A stretch of 64,000 nucleotides of DNA from Limnanthes douglasii subsp. nivea (Eukaryota; Streptophyta; Magnoliopsida; Brassicales; Limnanthaceae). The stretch lies in contig JAUPFV010000001.1 of assembly GCA_036936605.1 (NCBI GenBank), positions 118,800,771 through 118,864,770 of the forward strand. Direction: 5' to 3'. A program made the translations under genes and the position numbers. The notes under the pieces are model-generated. The model saw nothing but the letters and a program-made list of their open reading frames with translations, ran no database searches and was not told the origin of the DNA. Shown here one piece after another: positions 34,371 through 46,098 of the stretch (the first letter of the stretch is position 1; the number at the start of each line of letters is the position of its first letter).

Positions 34371-34730
34371 TCTAATGGACACTCAAAGTTTATATATAGA
34401 AGGTTATAAGAGGATTTTTCAAAAACTAAACACACAATAACTTTTTTTGTTACATAACTCGTTTAGCTTATAAAGAAAATATGGATGAATATATATTGAA
34501 GTTCTAATACTCTACTTCAACTATAGCTGAAAGCTCCTAACTTTATTTTTCAAATCTCATAATTATTTGTCTCGCTTTGTAATCTAGAAAAAACTTTAAT
34601 ATCCATCTCTAATTATGTATAAAGGATCAAAGGTGTGCACAAACCTCCATAGCTTATTTAAGAGCCTGAAAATCGATTGCCACATTTGGTCAAACCATCC
34701 AAAATATTAGACAAGAGTTAGTACTAACAT
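34371..34730 (-). repeat. Probable copia LTR, copy 2
   Basis: It aligns with 24780-25121 (ATTATTTGTCTC.CTTTGTAATCTA; GGATCAA.GGTGTG; ATTAGACAAG). It lies between gag on one side and pol debris on the other, as in copy 1. Confidence 0.45.
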
Positions 34731-35320
34731 CGGTATGACGTTACCTCACTTGGTTGCTAATACCTTGTGTCCCTCGTAGCACACCTTAATGCGATAGATT
34801 TTATGTTTAAATATGAGATTAAACATCATTTAGACCCTTAATGACTTAGCTTCCTCTTGAAGCTTTTTGGTATCATCAGAAACTCTTTGGTAACTTATAC
34901 CATTCAACACAGAATAATATCATTTTCCGTTTCTTCCTTTGGCAGAATAATTCTTATTTACTTCAGCAGTACAATTATTATTTCTATCAGTAGAGCTTGT
35001 CCCTCTAGTTTCCAGTAAATGTCTTTACACCTAAGTCTTAGCATCAACATATGTCCGAGAGATTCAAATAACTCATGTTTTGTCTTGAGCTGTCCATCAT
35101 TGGGCCCTTCTAGTATTCAATAATACTTTTTTTTTCTTGAGTTAGTTCTAGCCTACACCTAAGACAATCAAAATATCTATTGTTGTCACTCATAATAAAA
35201 AAAGTTAGTACTTCTGATAAATGATAACATTTATATATATATATATTAAAGAAAACAAAAGACGTCTACGTTATTGATTATAAAATTGTATCTTACAAAG
35301 AACTAATATATCAAAATATA
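34731..35320. other. Stretch present in copia copy 2 only
   Basis: About 590 bases separate the LTR-like block from the pol end here, while in copy 1 the two abut at 25121/25122. No domain was recognised. On - it reads partly as a charged, stop-broken peptide (GPNDGQLKTKHELFESLG). It may be the element's own 3' internal sequence lost from copy 1, or a later insertion. Confidence 0.35.
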
Positions 35321-35600
35321 TAAAGTGTGCCTATGATTTTTAACATAATAACTTAATGGGCTAGTGAGCCAAATAATTAACAGCCGATAAGGATAATAAC
35401 TTTCTTCAAACTCGTAATGAAAAAGTCATAAACAGTCAGAGTTTGTCATACATACAACGAAACCGATATGCCAAATGGGACTTCGTGAAAAGATCAACAA
35501 CTTGCAAAACTAATGAAACATATGGAAGCGAGATGGTGTTTGGATGAAGATGATTATGAGTAAAGTGATACCGAATTTCAATGTACTTTCGTCTTCCCAT
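35321..35600 (-). pseudogene. Copia pol C-terminal end, copy 2
   Basis: Close relative of 25122-25440 (shared GTGCCTATGATTTTTAACAT and TGCCAAATGGGACTTCGTGA). On - it gives the same VVDLFTKSHLAYQ block. Confidence 0.65.
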
Positions 35601-35642
35601 TAACATAAATCTTTACAATCTATATGATTTTTTTATCGTAAT

Positions 35643-36040
35643 TGATGAGGTCACATTTCTTTGACACTGGTTTTGTGCATATATCTGAAGGGGGGATCAG
35701 ACATACCCAATACCATACTACACTGAACCGTACGACCAAGTGGATTGTGACTCAGCAGGATGCTGGTCATTTCCCATCTTATGCTTATGGTTTTTCAGAC
35801 CCAACCCAAGTCCATAGTCCGACTTGGAAGGTGCAAGGGTCACAAAACTAATATAAATACCCCAACCACCTTCATTTATGAGAGTGAGAAAAACTTCACT
35901 TCTAGTACCCACCTCTTTCATCTCTCTACGTTTCAATCTAAAAAAGAGAAAAATCTTTCATAATATACCTTTGATCAGAAATTACCCTAACCAGTAATGT
36001 ACAAGAATATGATGAGTAATGTACAAGAATATGACGAGTA
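35643..36040 (+). repeat. Left LTR-like repeat of the gypsy element
   Basis: It starts TGATGAGGTCACATTTCTTT and is repeated at 46099-46290 (TGATAAGGTCGGATTTCTTT). It contains a TATA box, ATATAAATAC, at 35851-35860, which fits an LTR promoter. A short tandem duplication (GTAATGTACAAGAATATGA) ends it near 36010-36045. The exact 3' edge and the primer site are not clear. Confidence 0.5.
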
Positions 36041-36430
36041 ATGTTAAATTCATGTGTGTAAAAAACTATTGTAACCAAACAATCTCACATATAGTCAATG
36101 TAATATCACAACACTCAGCTTTGATAGAACATCTAAAACCGAAATCATGTTTCATACTTTTTCATTAGATTAATGAACTTGAATAAAAATATATAATGGA
36201 ACAATTTTTTTTATTTTGAGTCACAATTCGATCCTTAAAGTTATTTTTACTGATAATTGTTGGATGCAGCGAGCTGTTTTCAAGTTTCATTTTTACATAT
36301 CAATGTAAATATATGTTAGCTAAGCGAATGGTTGAAGAATTGATAAGCCATTTTTTAGAAATTACACGTTTATTGAGGTTCTCAACTTTATATTTTACAA
36401 GAGGGATCTTTGTTTTCTCTAAAAACTGCA
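36041..36430. repeat. Segment shared by both gypsy flanks
   Basis: 36165-36425 recurs at 46290-46540 (AATGAACTTGAATAAAAAT; GTTGGATGCAGCGAGCTGTT; AAATTACACGTTTAT). Its first part (36083-36300) also matches 25501-25830. It may be part of a longer LTR or a duplicated flank. Confidence 0.55.
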
Positions 36431-36739
36431 TCATTCTAAGTAAAATGTAAGTACTACTTCGATTTCCACAGATAGTTCTCCTGATGATTTGAATCTCGAA
36501 GAATCACTTTTATCTAGCAGTAGTGAAGGTCGTGCCACGAAAAAGTTGAGATTGACTAAAAAACATTAGAGAAAAAGGGATATAAGTGGCAGAATTAAGA
36601 AGTATCAAGGGAAAATAAAAGGTTCAGCTGATCAGCACAATGATTATATGTTGATTGACCCATTTGTATGTCAATCCGAGCCAGATATTTTCGCCACCCA
36701 TAATGAAGATTCAGTGTTATTCAGAGCCATAATTGGAGA

Positions 36740-37240
36740 CAATCGCCTCTATCTTTGAAAATTATGTCTGTACATCGTCCGAAACAGTTTGATAGCTCTA
36801 ATATGGAGAAATACGATGGGATTAAATACCCGGACAACCATCTTGAGCAATTTAAATTTTTTATCATGAACTTTGATGATGATGATAAGCTGCTCTGTCG
36901 TTCCTTTTCATAAACCTTTAAAGGAAGCACCCTCAAATCGTACAATAACATCCCCTAGGGCTCTATAAAGAACTTTGATATGTTTTAGGTTTCTTTTCAA
37001 AGACAGCTCGTAGGAAGCAAAAAGGTTAAAGGGGATGGATACCCCATTATTCATTGTTCCCATGAACCAAATGAGTCTTTAAAAGAAAATATAAGTAGGT
37101 TTGTGAATATAAAGAATGGGCTGGCTGACTGTTTTGAACAAGTGGCAATTTCTTCTTTTAGACAAGGCCTGAATCCAGGTGACTTAACCGATTCGGTGAC
37201 TAGAAAAAAACGATGAATTTTGGGAGGTTATTAAACCAAG
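36740..37240 (+). pseudogene. Gypsy gag
   Basis: + reading: RPKQFDSSNMEKYDGIKYPD, NHLEQFKFFIMNFDDDDKLL, then SFQRQLVGSKK, ENISRFVNIKNGLA, and FEQVAISSFRQGLNPGDL. This is the retrotransposon gag (YxGxxDPxxHL...F...FR.GL) pattern. Stops occur at about 36912 and 36955. Confidence 0.65.
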
Positions 37241-37959
37241 TTGGAAAATAAATCATGGTTCAAGAAACTGAAAAAGACTGGAGTTCCTCGTAAGAACAGA
37301 TCGGCTGCTTTCCTACCAGCAACACAACCAACAACCCAGTCTGGGTATAAACCAAAAGAGTTTGCCAGGGCTCTGGCCGAACCATGAAAAAATCAATCTA
37401 ACCAAAACCAACAAGGCATAAATAAAAGAGGTCCTTGGGTTCAACCAGAATGTTTTACTGAGGTAGGGAAGCGTGTAGGAACAATTTATGATAAGACAAA
37501 AAATGAGGTTCATTTTCGAGCCCCAACCCCATAATAATCTCCTAGAGAGACCCGAAGTACTCGTTATTGTAAGTACCATAATGATGTGGGTCATGACACA
37601 AATGATTATATATCACTAAAATATGAAGTTCAGAATCTCACTAAAAGAGAAAAATTGGGTACCTTCTTGAAAAGGTAAGGGGGCAATAGACCAAGTACCA
37701 GTGTATCTCAAACACCTACATCAGCTGCGCCAGGAACTTTGAGACAAGAAGACACTATGTTGATTGTTGAAATATTTGACATTGATAATGAATATCTTGA
37801 TCTTGATCCAGACCAGAATCGAGTGAGGGTTATAGTGGATAAATCATCTAATGTTTTTTATCTGGTAATCTAACAGCACATTCGACTTGTTCAAGAAAAA
37901 GGCATGTTAACAGTTTGACTACCCAATTGGAAGGGAAGATGTCTACACACTTGTACTAG

Positions 37960-38440
37960 ACCCCTACTCCTTCCATAGTATTTGATGATGATGATTTAAG
38001 AGATATAGTTGGTCCACATGAAGATGTTGTGGTAATAGGAGCATCAATTGGGGGTAATGATGTCTGAAGGATCCTTATCAATACTTGCAGTTCGGAAAAT
38101 GTACTATTTTTAACTTCTTACAAACAAATGACGAACCCCTCAGTCATTCATCGGTAAAACAGAAATATTGTAGGTTTTACTTGCAGATTGGCTGAGGTTA
38201 TTGGAGAATTTGAAGAGCAAGTGTTATTGGGTAAAGGGCCTTTTAAGAAGTTGGTAAGAGTGTTATTTGTGGTAATTGATTGTCCCACATCGTGTATCGC
38301 TATATTTGGAAGATCTTGGCTCTCTAGGATGCATGTTGTGGCATCCATAGTCCATCAATGTCTAAAGTACGCTATATGGGGATAAGTGGGTGCTGTTCGG
38401 AGTAGTCAGAAGGTGGCCAGAGAATGTTATGTTACTGCCC
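37960..38440 (+). pseudogene. Gypsy aspartic protease region
   Basis: About 38071-38115 reads ILINTCSSENVLF, where the family has (I/L)(I/L)D(T/N)GSSxDxLF. The catalytic Asp-Thr-Gly is Asn-Thr-Cys (38080-38088), so it is inactive. The open stretch 38188-38385 follows with LLGKGPFKKLVRVLFVVIDC and IAIFGRSWLSRMHVVAS, the normal flap and C-terminal part. Confidence 0.65.
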
Positions 38441-38555
38441 TTTCTTCCAAAACATTAGAAGCCTCTAAAGTTAACAAGGAATAACAACTATTAGAGACTT
38501 CCACGCATACGAGGAAGTTGAAATTTATTCCTTTGCTGAAGGCAAGCGTGCCAAG

Positions 38556-39310
38556 ATGATAACTAAGTTGTCATCAGATTTGAAAGGCAAGCTATTATCG
38601 CTTTTATCTAAAAATTTAAATGTGTTTGCATGGAACAATGATGATGTGACTGGAGTTCCAGCCGAAGTGATATGCCACAAGTTGTCCATCCAATCTGATG
38701 TTGGGCCAGTAGTTCATAGAAGAAGAACTTTTGTTAAAGAAAAAGGTGGTGTGATAGTACAAGAAGTCGATGGGTTGACCAAGATAGGTCATATCAAATA
38801 ATCACAATATCATTTATGGACTCCAATTCCTGTTTTGGTTATGAAGAAAAATGGAAAATAGCGTATTTGCATTGACTTCACCGATCTTAACAGAGCATGT
38901 CCTAAAGATCCGTTTCCAGTGCCTCTGATAGACCAGTTAGGGGATTCTACATCAGGAAACAAACTTTTGTCCTTTATGGATGCCGTTTTAGGATATAATA
39001 AGATAAAAGTAGCTCCAATTGACCACGACCATACTACATTCATCATTGATAGAGGGCTTCATTGTTATAAAGTGATGTCATTCAGATTGAAAAATGTTGG
39101 GGCCACTTATCAAAGGTTAGTAAATAGAGCCTTTGCTAGTCAGATTGGCATGAATATGGAAGTATATACAGATAATATGATGGTGAATAGCCTTAAAGAA
39201 GATGAGCACATATCCAATCTTCAAGAAACTTTTTCTAACTTAGAAACCATCAATTTAAAATTAAACCTGGATACTTTTTTTTGTGGTCCGATCTGGATTT
39301 TTTTTATGAT
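38556..39310 (+). pseudogene. Gypsy reverse transcriptase
   Basis: Contains VIVQEVDGLTKIGHIK, WTPIPVLVMKKNGK, RICIDFTDLNRACPKDPFPV, LLSFMDAVLGYNKIKVA and KVMSFRLKNVGATYQRLVNR. The catalytic box reads YTDNM (39165-39179) instead of YIDDM, so the second aspartate is lost. A stop lies after NGK (38858). Confidence 0.75.
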
Positions 39311-39859
39311 ATGTTATAAGTGAAAAAGAAATTAAGCCTGATCCAAATCAGCTGAACACTTTGTTAACTATAGATCCTCCTCGAAACACTAAAGAAGTTC
39401 AAAGACTGACCAGACGGTTGGCTGCGTTAAATAGGTTCATTTCAAGATCATCAGACATATGTGCTCTATTTTTCCAAGTATTAAGGCGTGCCAAAGACTT
39501 TAGTTGGTTCTTAATGTGATCACGTCTTCCTTGAAATCAAGAATCATTTGTCTTAACGTAAGACGTTGTTCAGAGTATGCAATAAGTGTTTGTTAGTAAG
39601 ACAAGTGGATAGTTACCCTCATCCGGTGTATTACATAAGCAACACTCTATTGGAAGTAGAAAAAATATATTTTAAGTTAGAAAAGTTAGCCTTGGATTTG
39701 GTAATATAAGCCAGGAAAATGAGGCCTTACTTCCAAGTGCATTCAATTGTTGTCCGAACATATTTTCCTTTAAATAATGTTCTTACAAAAGGCTGATATA
39801 TCAAGCAGAATGACCAAGTGGTCAGTTGAACTAGGTGATTAGGATATAGATTTTACGCT

Positions 39860-40330
39860 CGAACTGTAGTCAAGCCTCAAGCTGCGGCTGATTTCTTAGT
39901 GGAGTTTCATATTGAAAGGCCTTGCGAACAAACGCAAGAAAACCTGTCTAAGAAAGAATGGATAATCCGAACATACGGTGGGTCTAGTACCATAGGGTGT
40001 GGGGCTAAAATTAGTTTAACTTCCCAAGCTATATGTTTTGGTTTCAGGGCCTCTAACAATGAATCAAAATATGAAGCAGCCTTAGTCAGTCCAATATTAG
40101 CCCTAATATATAGGGCAACGAGAGTCTGGTTGATAAATGAATCCCAACTACTTATTGATCATGCTCAGGGACAGTCTGAAGCTAAAAAATAACAATCGAT
40201 AAAATATTTGTTGATACTAAGGGAAGTTTTTGCAGGATTTAAAAGGTATCCAGTACGAACATGTCCCTAGATCGGAGAATACTATGGCTGATTCTTTCGC
40301 AACCATAACCTATTCTGAAGCGTACCGATG
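39860..40330 (+). pseudogene. Gypsy second (archaeal-type) RNase H
   Basis: 39899-40192 reads KKEWIIRTYGGSSTIGCGAK then FGFRASNNESKYEAALVS and DHAQGQSEAK. After a shift, 40230-40330 reads YEHVPRSENTMADSFATI. The family has the pattern WxLxVDGAS...NNEAEYEA...R..N..AD. The first catalytic Asp (VDG) is Tyr here. Confidence 0.7.
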
Positions 40331-40519
40331 GATTATGATGCAAGAGTGCCCCTCAATAGATTCAAGACAAGAGAAGGGTAAAGAGAAAGAAAAAAATATG
40401 AGAATATATGTCCTTCAACCCAAATATTGGAGGTATGATATTTTTCAGTTTATTTTTTATGGCGTTCTACCTCCGAATAAAGCCCTATGTATAAGGCTCG
40501 TGGGTTCCTGGTATTAAGA

Positions 40520-41560
40520 GAAGTTCTTTAAAAGAAATCTTTCCGCAGACCCCTCGTGCGTTTCTTAGGGTTTGTAGAATCCCAAAGTGTTCTATCTGAA
40601 CTACACGATAGGGAGGGCTCTGTCCATTGTGGATTTAAGGCCTTAACCATGAGAGTTCTGTTAGCAAGGTACCATTTACCTAGAATAATGATAGATGCTA
40701 AAGATATGGTCAGAAGGTGTGATCCTTGCCAAAGGTACGGAAACACAACCCATGTGCCAGCAGTTCCTATGGAGTCAATATCCAAACCAATACCTTCTGC
40801 CAGATAAGGTTTGGACTTGGTACAACCTCTTCCCATGACATTCAGAGGATTAACAATAATAGTGGCAATAGATAATTTTCCTAAGGGGATAGAAGTTGCG
40901 CCACTAGCTATAACCATATCAAAGGTAGTTATAAAATTTATCTTATCCAATATTTGTTGCTGATTTGGAATTCATCAATTGATTACTACAGACAACGAGC
41001 CATAGTTTGACAATAAGGTTATGGAGACATTTGGCACCTCTAGAAGAATTCAACACTGTTTCTCTTCTCCTTTCCATCCTCAGGTTAATGGGCAGGTTGA
41101 ATTTGCTAATCGAACTATTCTAACAGGGTTGAAAAAGAATTTGGAAGGATCCGCAGGAAAATTGCCAAACTGTATTCAAAACAATTTGTTGGCCTATCGA
41201 ACTACTCCACGAACGACCACTCAAGAATCTCCCCTTTTTATTGTTTATGGGATGGATGTGATCACTCCTATAGAAGAGACCTTACCATCTTTTCAAGTAA
41301 AATTTTTTGTTGAACAAGATAATGAGATGTCGGTAAGAAATTGGTAAGATTTGATTGAAGAAAAAAGAGTAAAGGCACATTTGAGGGTTGCGTATTATCA
41401 GGGATTCATACGAAGCAGGTATGCATCTAAAGTAAAAATAAGGGATTTTCAAATAGGTTATAAAGTGTTAAGAAAAAGTTTCTTACACACGAAGGAAAAA
41501 CAGTTCGGTAAGCTGGCTCCGAACTGGGAAGGGCCATACATCGTAAGCGGAAAATAAAAC
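40520..41560 (+). pseudogene. Gypsy integrase
   Basis: HHCC finger: ELHDREGSVHCGFKAL then CDPCQRYG (40590-40740). Core: IVAIDNFPKGIEVAPLA, LITTDNEP, then FSSPFHPQVNGQVEFANRTI (41056-41115), with the usual D, D and E positions visible across stops. End: AYRTTPRTTTQESPLFIVYG and, at 41351-41557, the C-terminal KVLRKS...LAPNWEGPYIV. Confidence 0.75.
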
Positions 41561-41640
41561 AAGGGACGTATAGGCTTTTGGACAAAGAGTGAAATCTGTT
41601 GAAGCATCCTTGGGACATTGAACATCTCAAGTTGTACCTC

Positions 41641-42416
41641 GAATAAAATTATCTTGTATATATTTATTTTGTCCTATATCAATGTAAATATTTTGGGGCA
41701 TACTATTTCCTACCCTGGTGGCCGGGGGGGGGGGTTTAAATGAGGTGCCCGGTTTTAGATCAATAAATAATTTATGCCGTCTGTCAAGAATTGTGCTGAG
41801 CAAGAAGTGATCGGATTTATTCAACACCCTCCATTATTCAAATGAAATATTTTTGAAGTGATTGGATTTATTCAACACCCTCTATCATTCAAATGAAATA
41901 CCTTCAAAGTAATCAGATTTATTCGACACCCTCTATCATTCAAATACAATATCTTTAAAGTGATCGTATTTATTCAAAACCCTCCATCATTCAAATGAAA
42001 TATCTTTGAAGTGATCAGATTTATTCAACACCAATCATCATTCAAATGAAATATCTTTAAAGTGATCAGATTTAATAAACACTGTTTTTTTCCAAGTAAT
42101 CCGATGAATTAAACAATGATTAATCACATCAGAAGAATCAAATACTGGTTAAATATTAAAGCATAAGAATAATGGATATATACTAAGGGAAATTTATATT
42201 AAACATTGATCGAAAACATATGATTGACCATCAAACAAAATGCATTGGACATCCATGGACTTTAGTTTTAAAACGATGCAAAATGCATTGGCCATCCAAG
42301 GACTTTTGTCTTTAAAATCAAAAGAAAACACAACAACCTTAGGGCTTATTCCCTTCGGTTTTTTCCTTTCCTACATATTTGGTGGGATTCTTGGTGTCAG
42401 TACTAGAGCTTTCATC
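41641..42416. repeat. Gypsy 3' internal region: G-run and 51-bp tandem array
   Basis: An 11-G run at 41724-41734 resembles an extended purine tract. From 41805 a 51-base unit (AAGTGATCAGATTTATTCAA...AAATATCTTTG) repeats five times without length change to 42059, plus a partial sixth to about 42082. A further direct repeat of about 45 bases (AATGCATTGG.CATCCA.GGA) lies at 42239 and 42287. None of this codes for protein. Confidence 0.85.
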
Positions 42417-42424
42417 GGTTCCTT

Positions 42425-43134
42425 TAGGGCTGTTATCGGTCCGGTTCGGTCCGGGTTTTGAAGGAACCGGACCGGACCGCTAAGCTTATCGGTTCGGACC
42501 GGACCGGACCGCTAAGCTTTCGGTTCTAATTTTTGGAACCGGACCGAACCGCTAAGCTTTCGGTTCGGTTCGGTTCGGTCCGGTTCGGTTCCGGTTTCGG
42601 TTCGAGTTCGGTCCAGTCCCGTTTCGGTCCGGTTCCGGTCCGGTTCGGTCCACTTAAAAAAATAAAATCAATTAAAATTTGATTTTTAATTATTTTTTTA
42701 TTAAAATAAATGATATAAAAACTAAAGTTTATAAGTTGATCTTTCATTTCCTTAAAAAATTGGTAATTAACTATTAATTTTGGTACTATAATTTATAAAA
42801 GAATATATAATTAAAATAAATAATCGGTTTTAACGGTTTTATTGGTCTGATTTCTTATCGGTTCTACCGGTTTATCGGTTTCATCGGTTCGATTCCGTAT
42901 CGGTTCCTTCGGTCCTATCGGTTTTATCGGTTCGGTTCCTTATCGGTTCTATCGGTTTATCGGTTCTATCGGTTCGGTTTCTAACCGGTTTTTTGTTTCG
43001 GTTCCTTATCGGTTTTCGGTTTTTAGAATGGAACCGCGAACCGGACCGTTAAGGTTCGGTCCGGTTCTCAGTCCGGTCCTTATCGGTTCGGTCCCGGTCC
43101 GGTTCTCGGTTCCGGAGAACCGTTGACAGCCCTA
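42425..43134. mobile_element. hAT-type non-autonomous element rich in CGGTTCGG repeats
   Basis: The ends are TAGGGCTGT (42425-42433) and ACAGCCCTA (43126-43134), exact inverted repeats. The flanks GGTTCCTT at 42417-42424 and 43135-43142 form a perfect 8-bp target duplication, as for hAT transposons. The 710-bp inside is built of GGTTCGGT / ACCGAACC / ACCGGACC strings dense near both ends, with an AT-rich middle. The block GGACCGCTAAGCTT..CGG is repeated three times near the left end. There is no transposase. The proline- or arginine-rich frames across it are compositional. Confidence 0.85.
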
Positions 43135-43140
43135 GGTTCC

Positions 43141-45676
43141 TTAATCAGAGTCGCTTCGTGAGGAATACCCATGTTTGTCTTCGTCCGACATGGTATGAAA
43201 ATGTATCTCCTCGTATGGTACGTATATCCATAGAGGCCCAAGGTTTTTCTTGGTAAAGGTCTCATGAAATAGAATAAACATATTAGACTTGACTCCCTCA
43301 TCCATTTTCTCCAAAGACTCCACCACTCTGGCAGCGTATTTCTCTATTCCTGCAACTATCTCTTGGGCTTGTTTTCTTATTAAAGAATCATTTTTATCTT
43401 CTTTCTTTTTGAGAAGATTCTCTAATCTAGCCTTTTCTTCGGATAAAGTATTGATAGTGCTGACATTGGTAGCCTTTCCTTCTCTTTAAATAATGTTTCC
43501 ACTTTTTATGTGTGTGGAAGAAAGGGAATTCTTCAAGTCTTCATTATTTGTGGTTAGGGAAGATATATATGTTGCTTGTTCCCTAATTTGCCTCTTTAAA
43601 TCAACTATCAGACGAATATAACCTAAAAAAGCATGACTTAAAGTATCCTACTCACTTGATACCTCGTATGACTCACTATTATAGGTTACAGAATTGCTAC
43701 GGTGTCTTGAGGAAAGGTCCACTCGAAGTCATCTTTATCCAAATCACTGAAGTACATGTTTTAAAATTTATCCAGATTGACATCTCTTTCGGGAGTTGGC
43801 TATTTGGATGTTAGGAATTTTGGAGAAGGAGGGTTAAGTGGAATTTATTTTTGCGGAGGAAGATCACTAAGAATGGGTGAAGGAAGTTCTGAAGGACGAA
43901 GTATTATCTCTCGCCCCAAGGTACTTCTTTTTTTTACAGCTCCTCGGTCACTACCTTCCTTGCGCCTCTTGTGATTTTTCTTCTTAATTTGGGGCGGATG
44001 ATCCAATCCACGAGTTTTCTTTATTTTGACTTCAATTTCCTCTATCAGAACGACGTTGATTCCTCATAGATTATCTGAACCAACCCCTTCGGAAATTTAG
44101 TGAGATGAGTCGACTTCAGGTTTCTTGTTGTTGTTGTTCGTGATTTTGTCAAGATGGCTAGGGGCTTTGTTCCAGGGAAAATGAAGTTTGCTATCCTTAG
44201 CCTTAGCCCTCTTTAGAATAACATCTGATGGAGGAGGAATGGTCAGTTGCTCCAAAGAAAGGTCTCTACTCCCCGTAGTATTTCATAAATGAGACCTCAG
44301 CATGTTTATAAAGGTGACACAATTGTGAAAAACAAGTCCCCAGTTCTCCTATGCCCATTCGTTCAACCTGGCTAAGGTAGCTTAAACTGCCTCTTACTGC
44401 TCTGAAATTGTTTTTGAAAATACTACCAGAAGACACAACAATCAATTCGGAATATCAACATAGATTGTCGAGAATAATGAAAATGCAAATGAATACTACT
44501 TGAACTTTTACAGCGGCTAGTTAGCTGACTTGGATTGTCAGTGGAGTTTATTTTTCTTCTATTCTCCCATGCTCCACTGATGAAGATAAATTGGGTCCCC
44601 ATGGCTTCTTGGAATCCAACAAATCATTCACCACCTTGTAGTCATTTCCCATATTGTAATGATAGAAAGAGATGTGGTGGTTCTTCCATAGACTATCCAC
44701 GTCGGCAAATTGCTCCATAGGTAGGGGAATGTTTGACAACCTAGATGCCATGATACTAGCCAACAAAGTACACGATGCGTTCAGAATCAACTGATTTGGG
44801 CACAGTCTTATCAGATGGAAATACATGACTATTTCTGAGTCCAAAGAGAACTGAAGGCCCCACTTGAGCTCTTTAGTATACACCACCAATTTATGGGCCT
44901 TGTAGTCCATGAGATATTTTAGAGTGACTGGGAATCTCACCATAAACGACTCTGGATAGCCCCATTTTGTTCGGATCCGGCCCAGTTCAGCAGTATGGGT
45001 ATATATATATGAAATTGTTTGAAGAGCTATTAGGTACTTCACACTAACCTTGTGGAAGTTTGGCCCACTTTCCCATCAACGCACTCTGAAAGTGACTTAG
45101 TGTTGGATAGGCCTATTTTTCCTTTGGTTGTCCAATCTAGTGTGGTGTTTTCTGTTTGCTCGGACGTCTCGAAGGGGGCATCTTCCATATTGTCCTCCAT
45201 AATCTCCTTAATTGTGTTTGATTGTTGTCCGTATAGATTAGTATCTACTAGGGGCTTTATTGTATCCGAACTAGCATGTTTTAAAGATGGAGGACTGCTT
45301 TTGGATTTTGAAAGACGATTTACCTTTCGAGGGGTGGAATTTTCACCATCTATCCCATAGTCAGAAAAGGCGAAGGTTTCCTAACACTGGAAACTGGTTT
45401 TTCCTTAGGCAGAGGCTTATGAGATTCTGGAACTGAAGACTCTGACTCTAAAACAGATAGGGTTGGGATAAAAGATGGTTTTCGAATTACTGCTGATCTT
45501 GATAATGATGAGCTTTTGTCTGTATTTGGCTTTGTTTTCCTGATCTCTCCACTAGGAGAGGCAGAGAGTCCATCTGTGATTCTTGTTTCTCTTCTTGCTC
45601 TTTCCAAATTGGATAAATTTAACCAACCTCCTTTCACTAAAGTGTTTCTGGCTGTGAACATATAAATTTCCCACAA
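43141..45676 (-). pseudogene. Antisense coding region in the 3' part of the gypsy element
   Basis: On -, opposite to pol, sit three separated coding-looking pieces. 45676-45350 is Ser/Pro/Lys-rich and starts MWEIYMFTARNTLVKGGWLN. 45042-44548 is 164 codons, with HTAELGRIRTKWGYPESF and MSRDYKAH-like hydrophilic helices, later EQFADVDSLWKNHHISFY. 43326-43141 is MVESLEKMDEGVKSN and beyond. Weaker charged, low-complexity pieces lie between. Its place between pol and the right LTR, on the opposite strand, matches the antisense ORF known in Tat-lineage elements such as Grande. The function of those proteins is unknown. The hAT-type element lies just past its 3' end. Confidence 0.5.
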
Positions 45677-46098
45677 ACAATTTTGAAGTTATCAAGCTTT
45701 CTCTCTCTAGAAATTATTCTAGTTTTAGAGAGATTAAATAGTAAAACTCGTTTATATAGAGGTGAGAGGTGTGAGAGTTTCACCTAAGGGAGATAAAACG
45801 ATCAAGAATAATGATTAGGGGCTATGAAGTATGGGGGTTACACCCTAAGTTACTTTTTATCTAGTATGAACATGAACCTAGGAGAGAAAATAAATGAAAG
45901 GTCGAACCAAAACGCAACACAAGTCATACTTCAAAAAACTGACTTTTGGAATTCCTAACTATAAATTAATCTCTTCAAATCCGATCAGGATTCAGTTCAA
46001 ATACAAAACTATATCAGACTTCACCTTGGATATATACCAAGTTTTATTTTTTCGGATTAGCTCTTCCAAAGTATCTTTGCAAGACCTAAATGGGTTAC
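45677..46098. other. Sequence between antisense coding region and right LTR-like repeat
   Basis: No clear gene. On - a 5' leader or promoter of the antisense coding region would fall here. The frame at 45894-46157 on + runs into the LTR-like repeat and looks like chance. Confidence 0.3.

Larger units (their letters stand above)
36740..41640 (+). mobile_element. Ty3-gypsy (Tat-type) retrotransposon coding region, decayed
   Basis: In + order: gag (36740-37240), protease (37960-38440), reverse transcriptase (38556-39300), RNase H including a second archaeal-type one (39860-40330) and integrase (40520-41560). An extra RNase H before integrase, a long 3' internal region and an antisense coding region there are features of the Tat lineage. 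All parts have stops or shifts. The LTR-like repeats at 35643 and 46099 would make the whole element about 10-11 kb, including later insertions. Confidence 0.75.

Noticed and set aside
42526..43301. Pro/Arg/Thr-rich frames on -
   Set aside because: Compositional products of the CGGTTCGG repeats in the hAT-type element.
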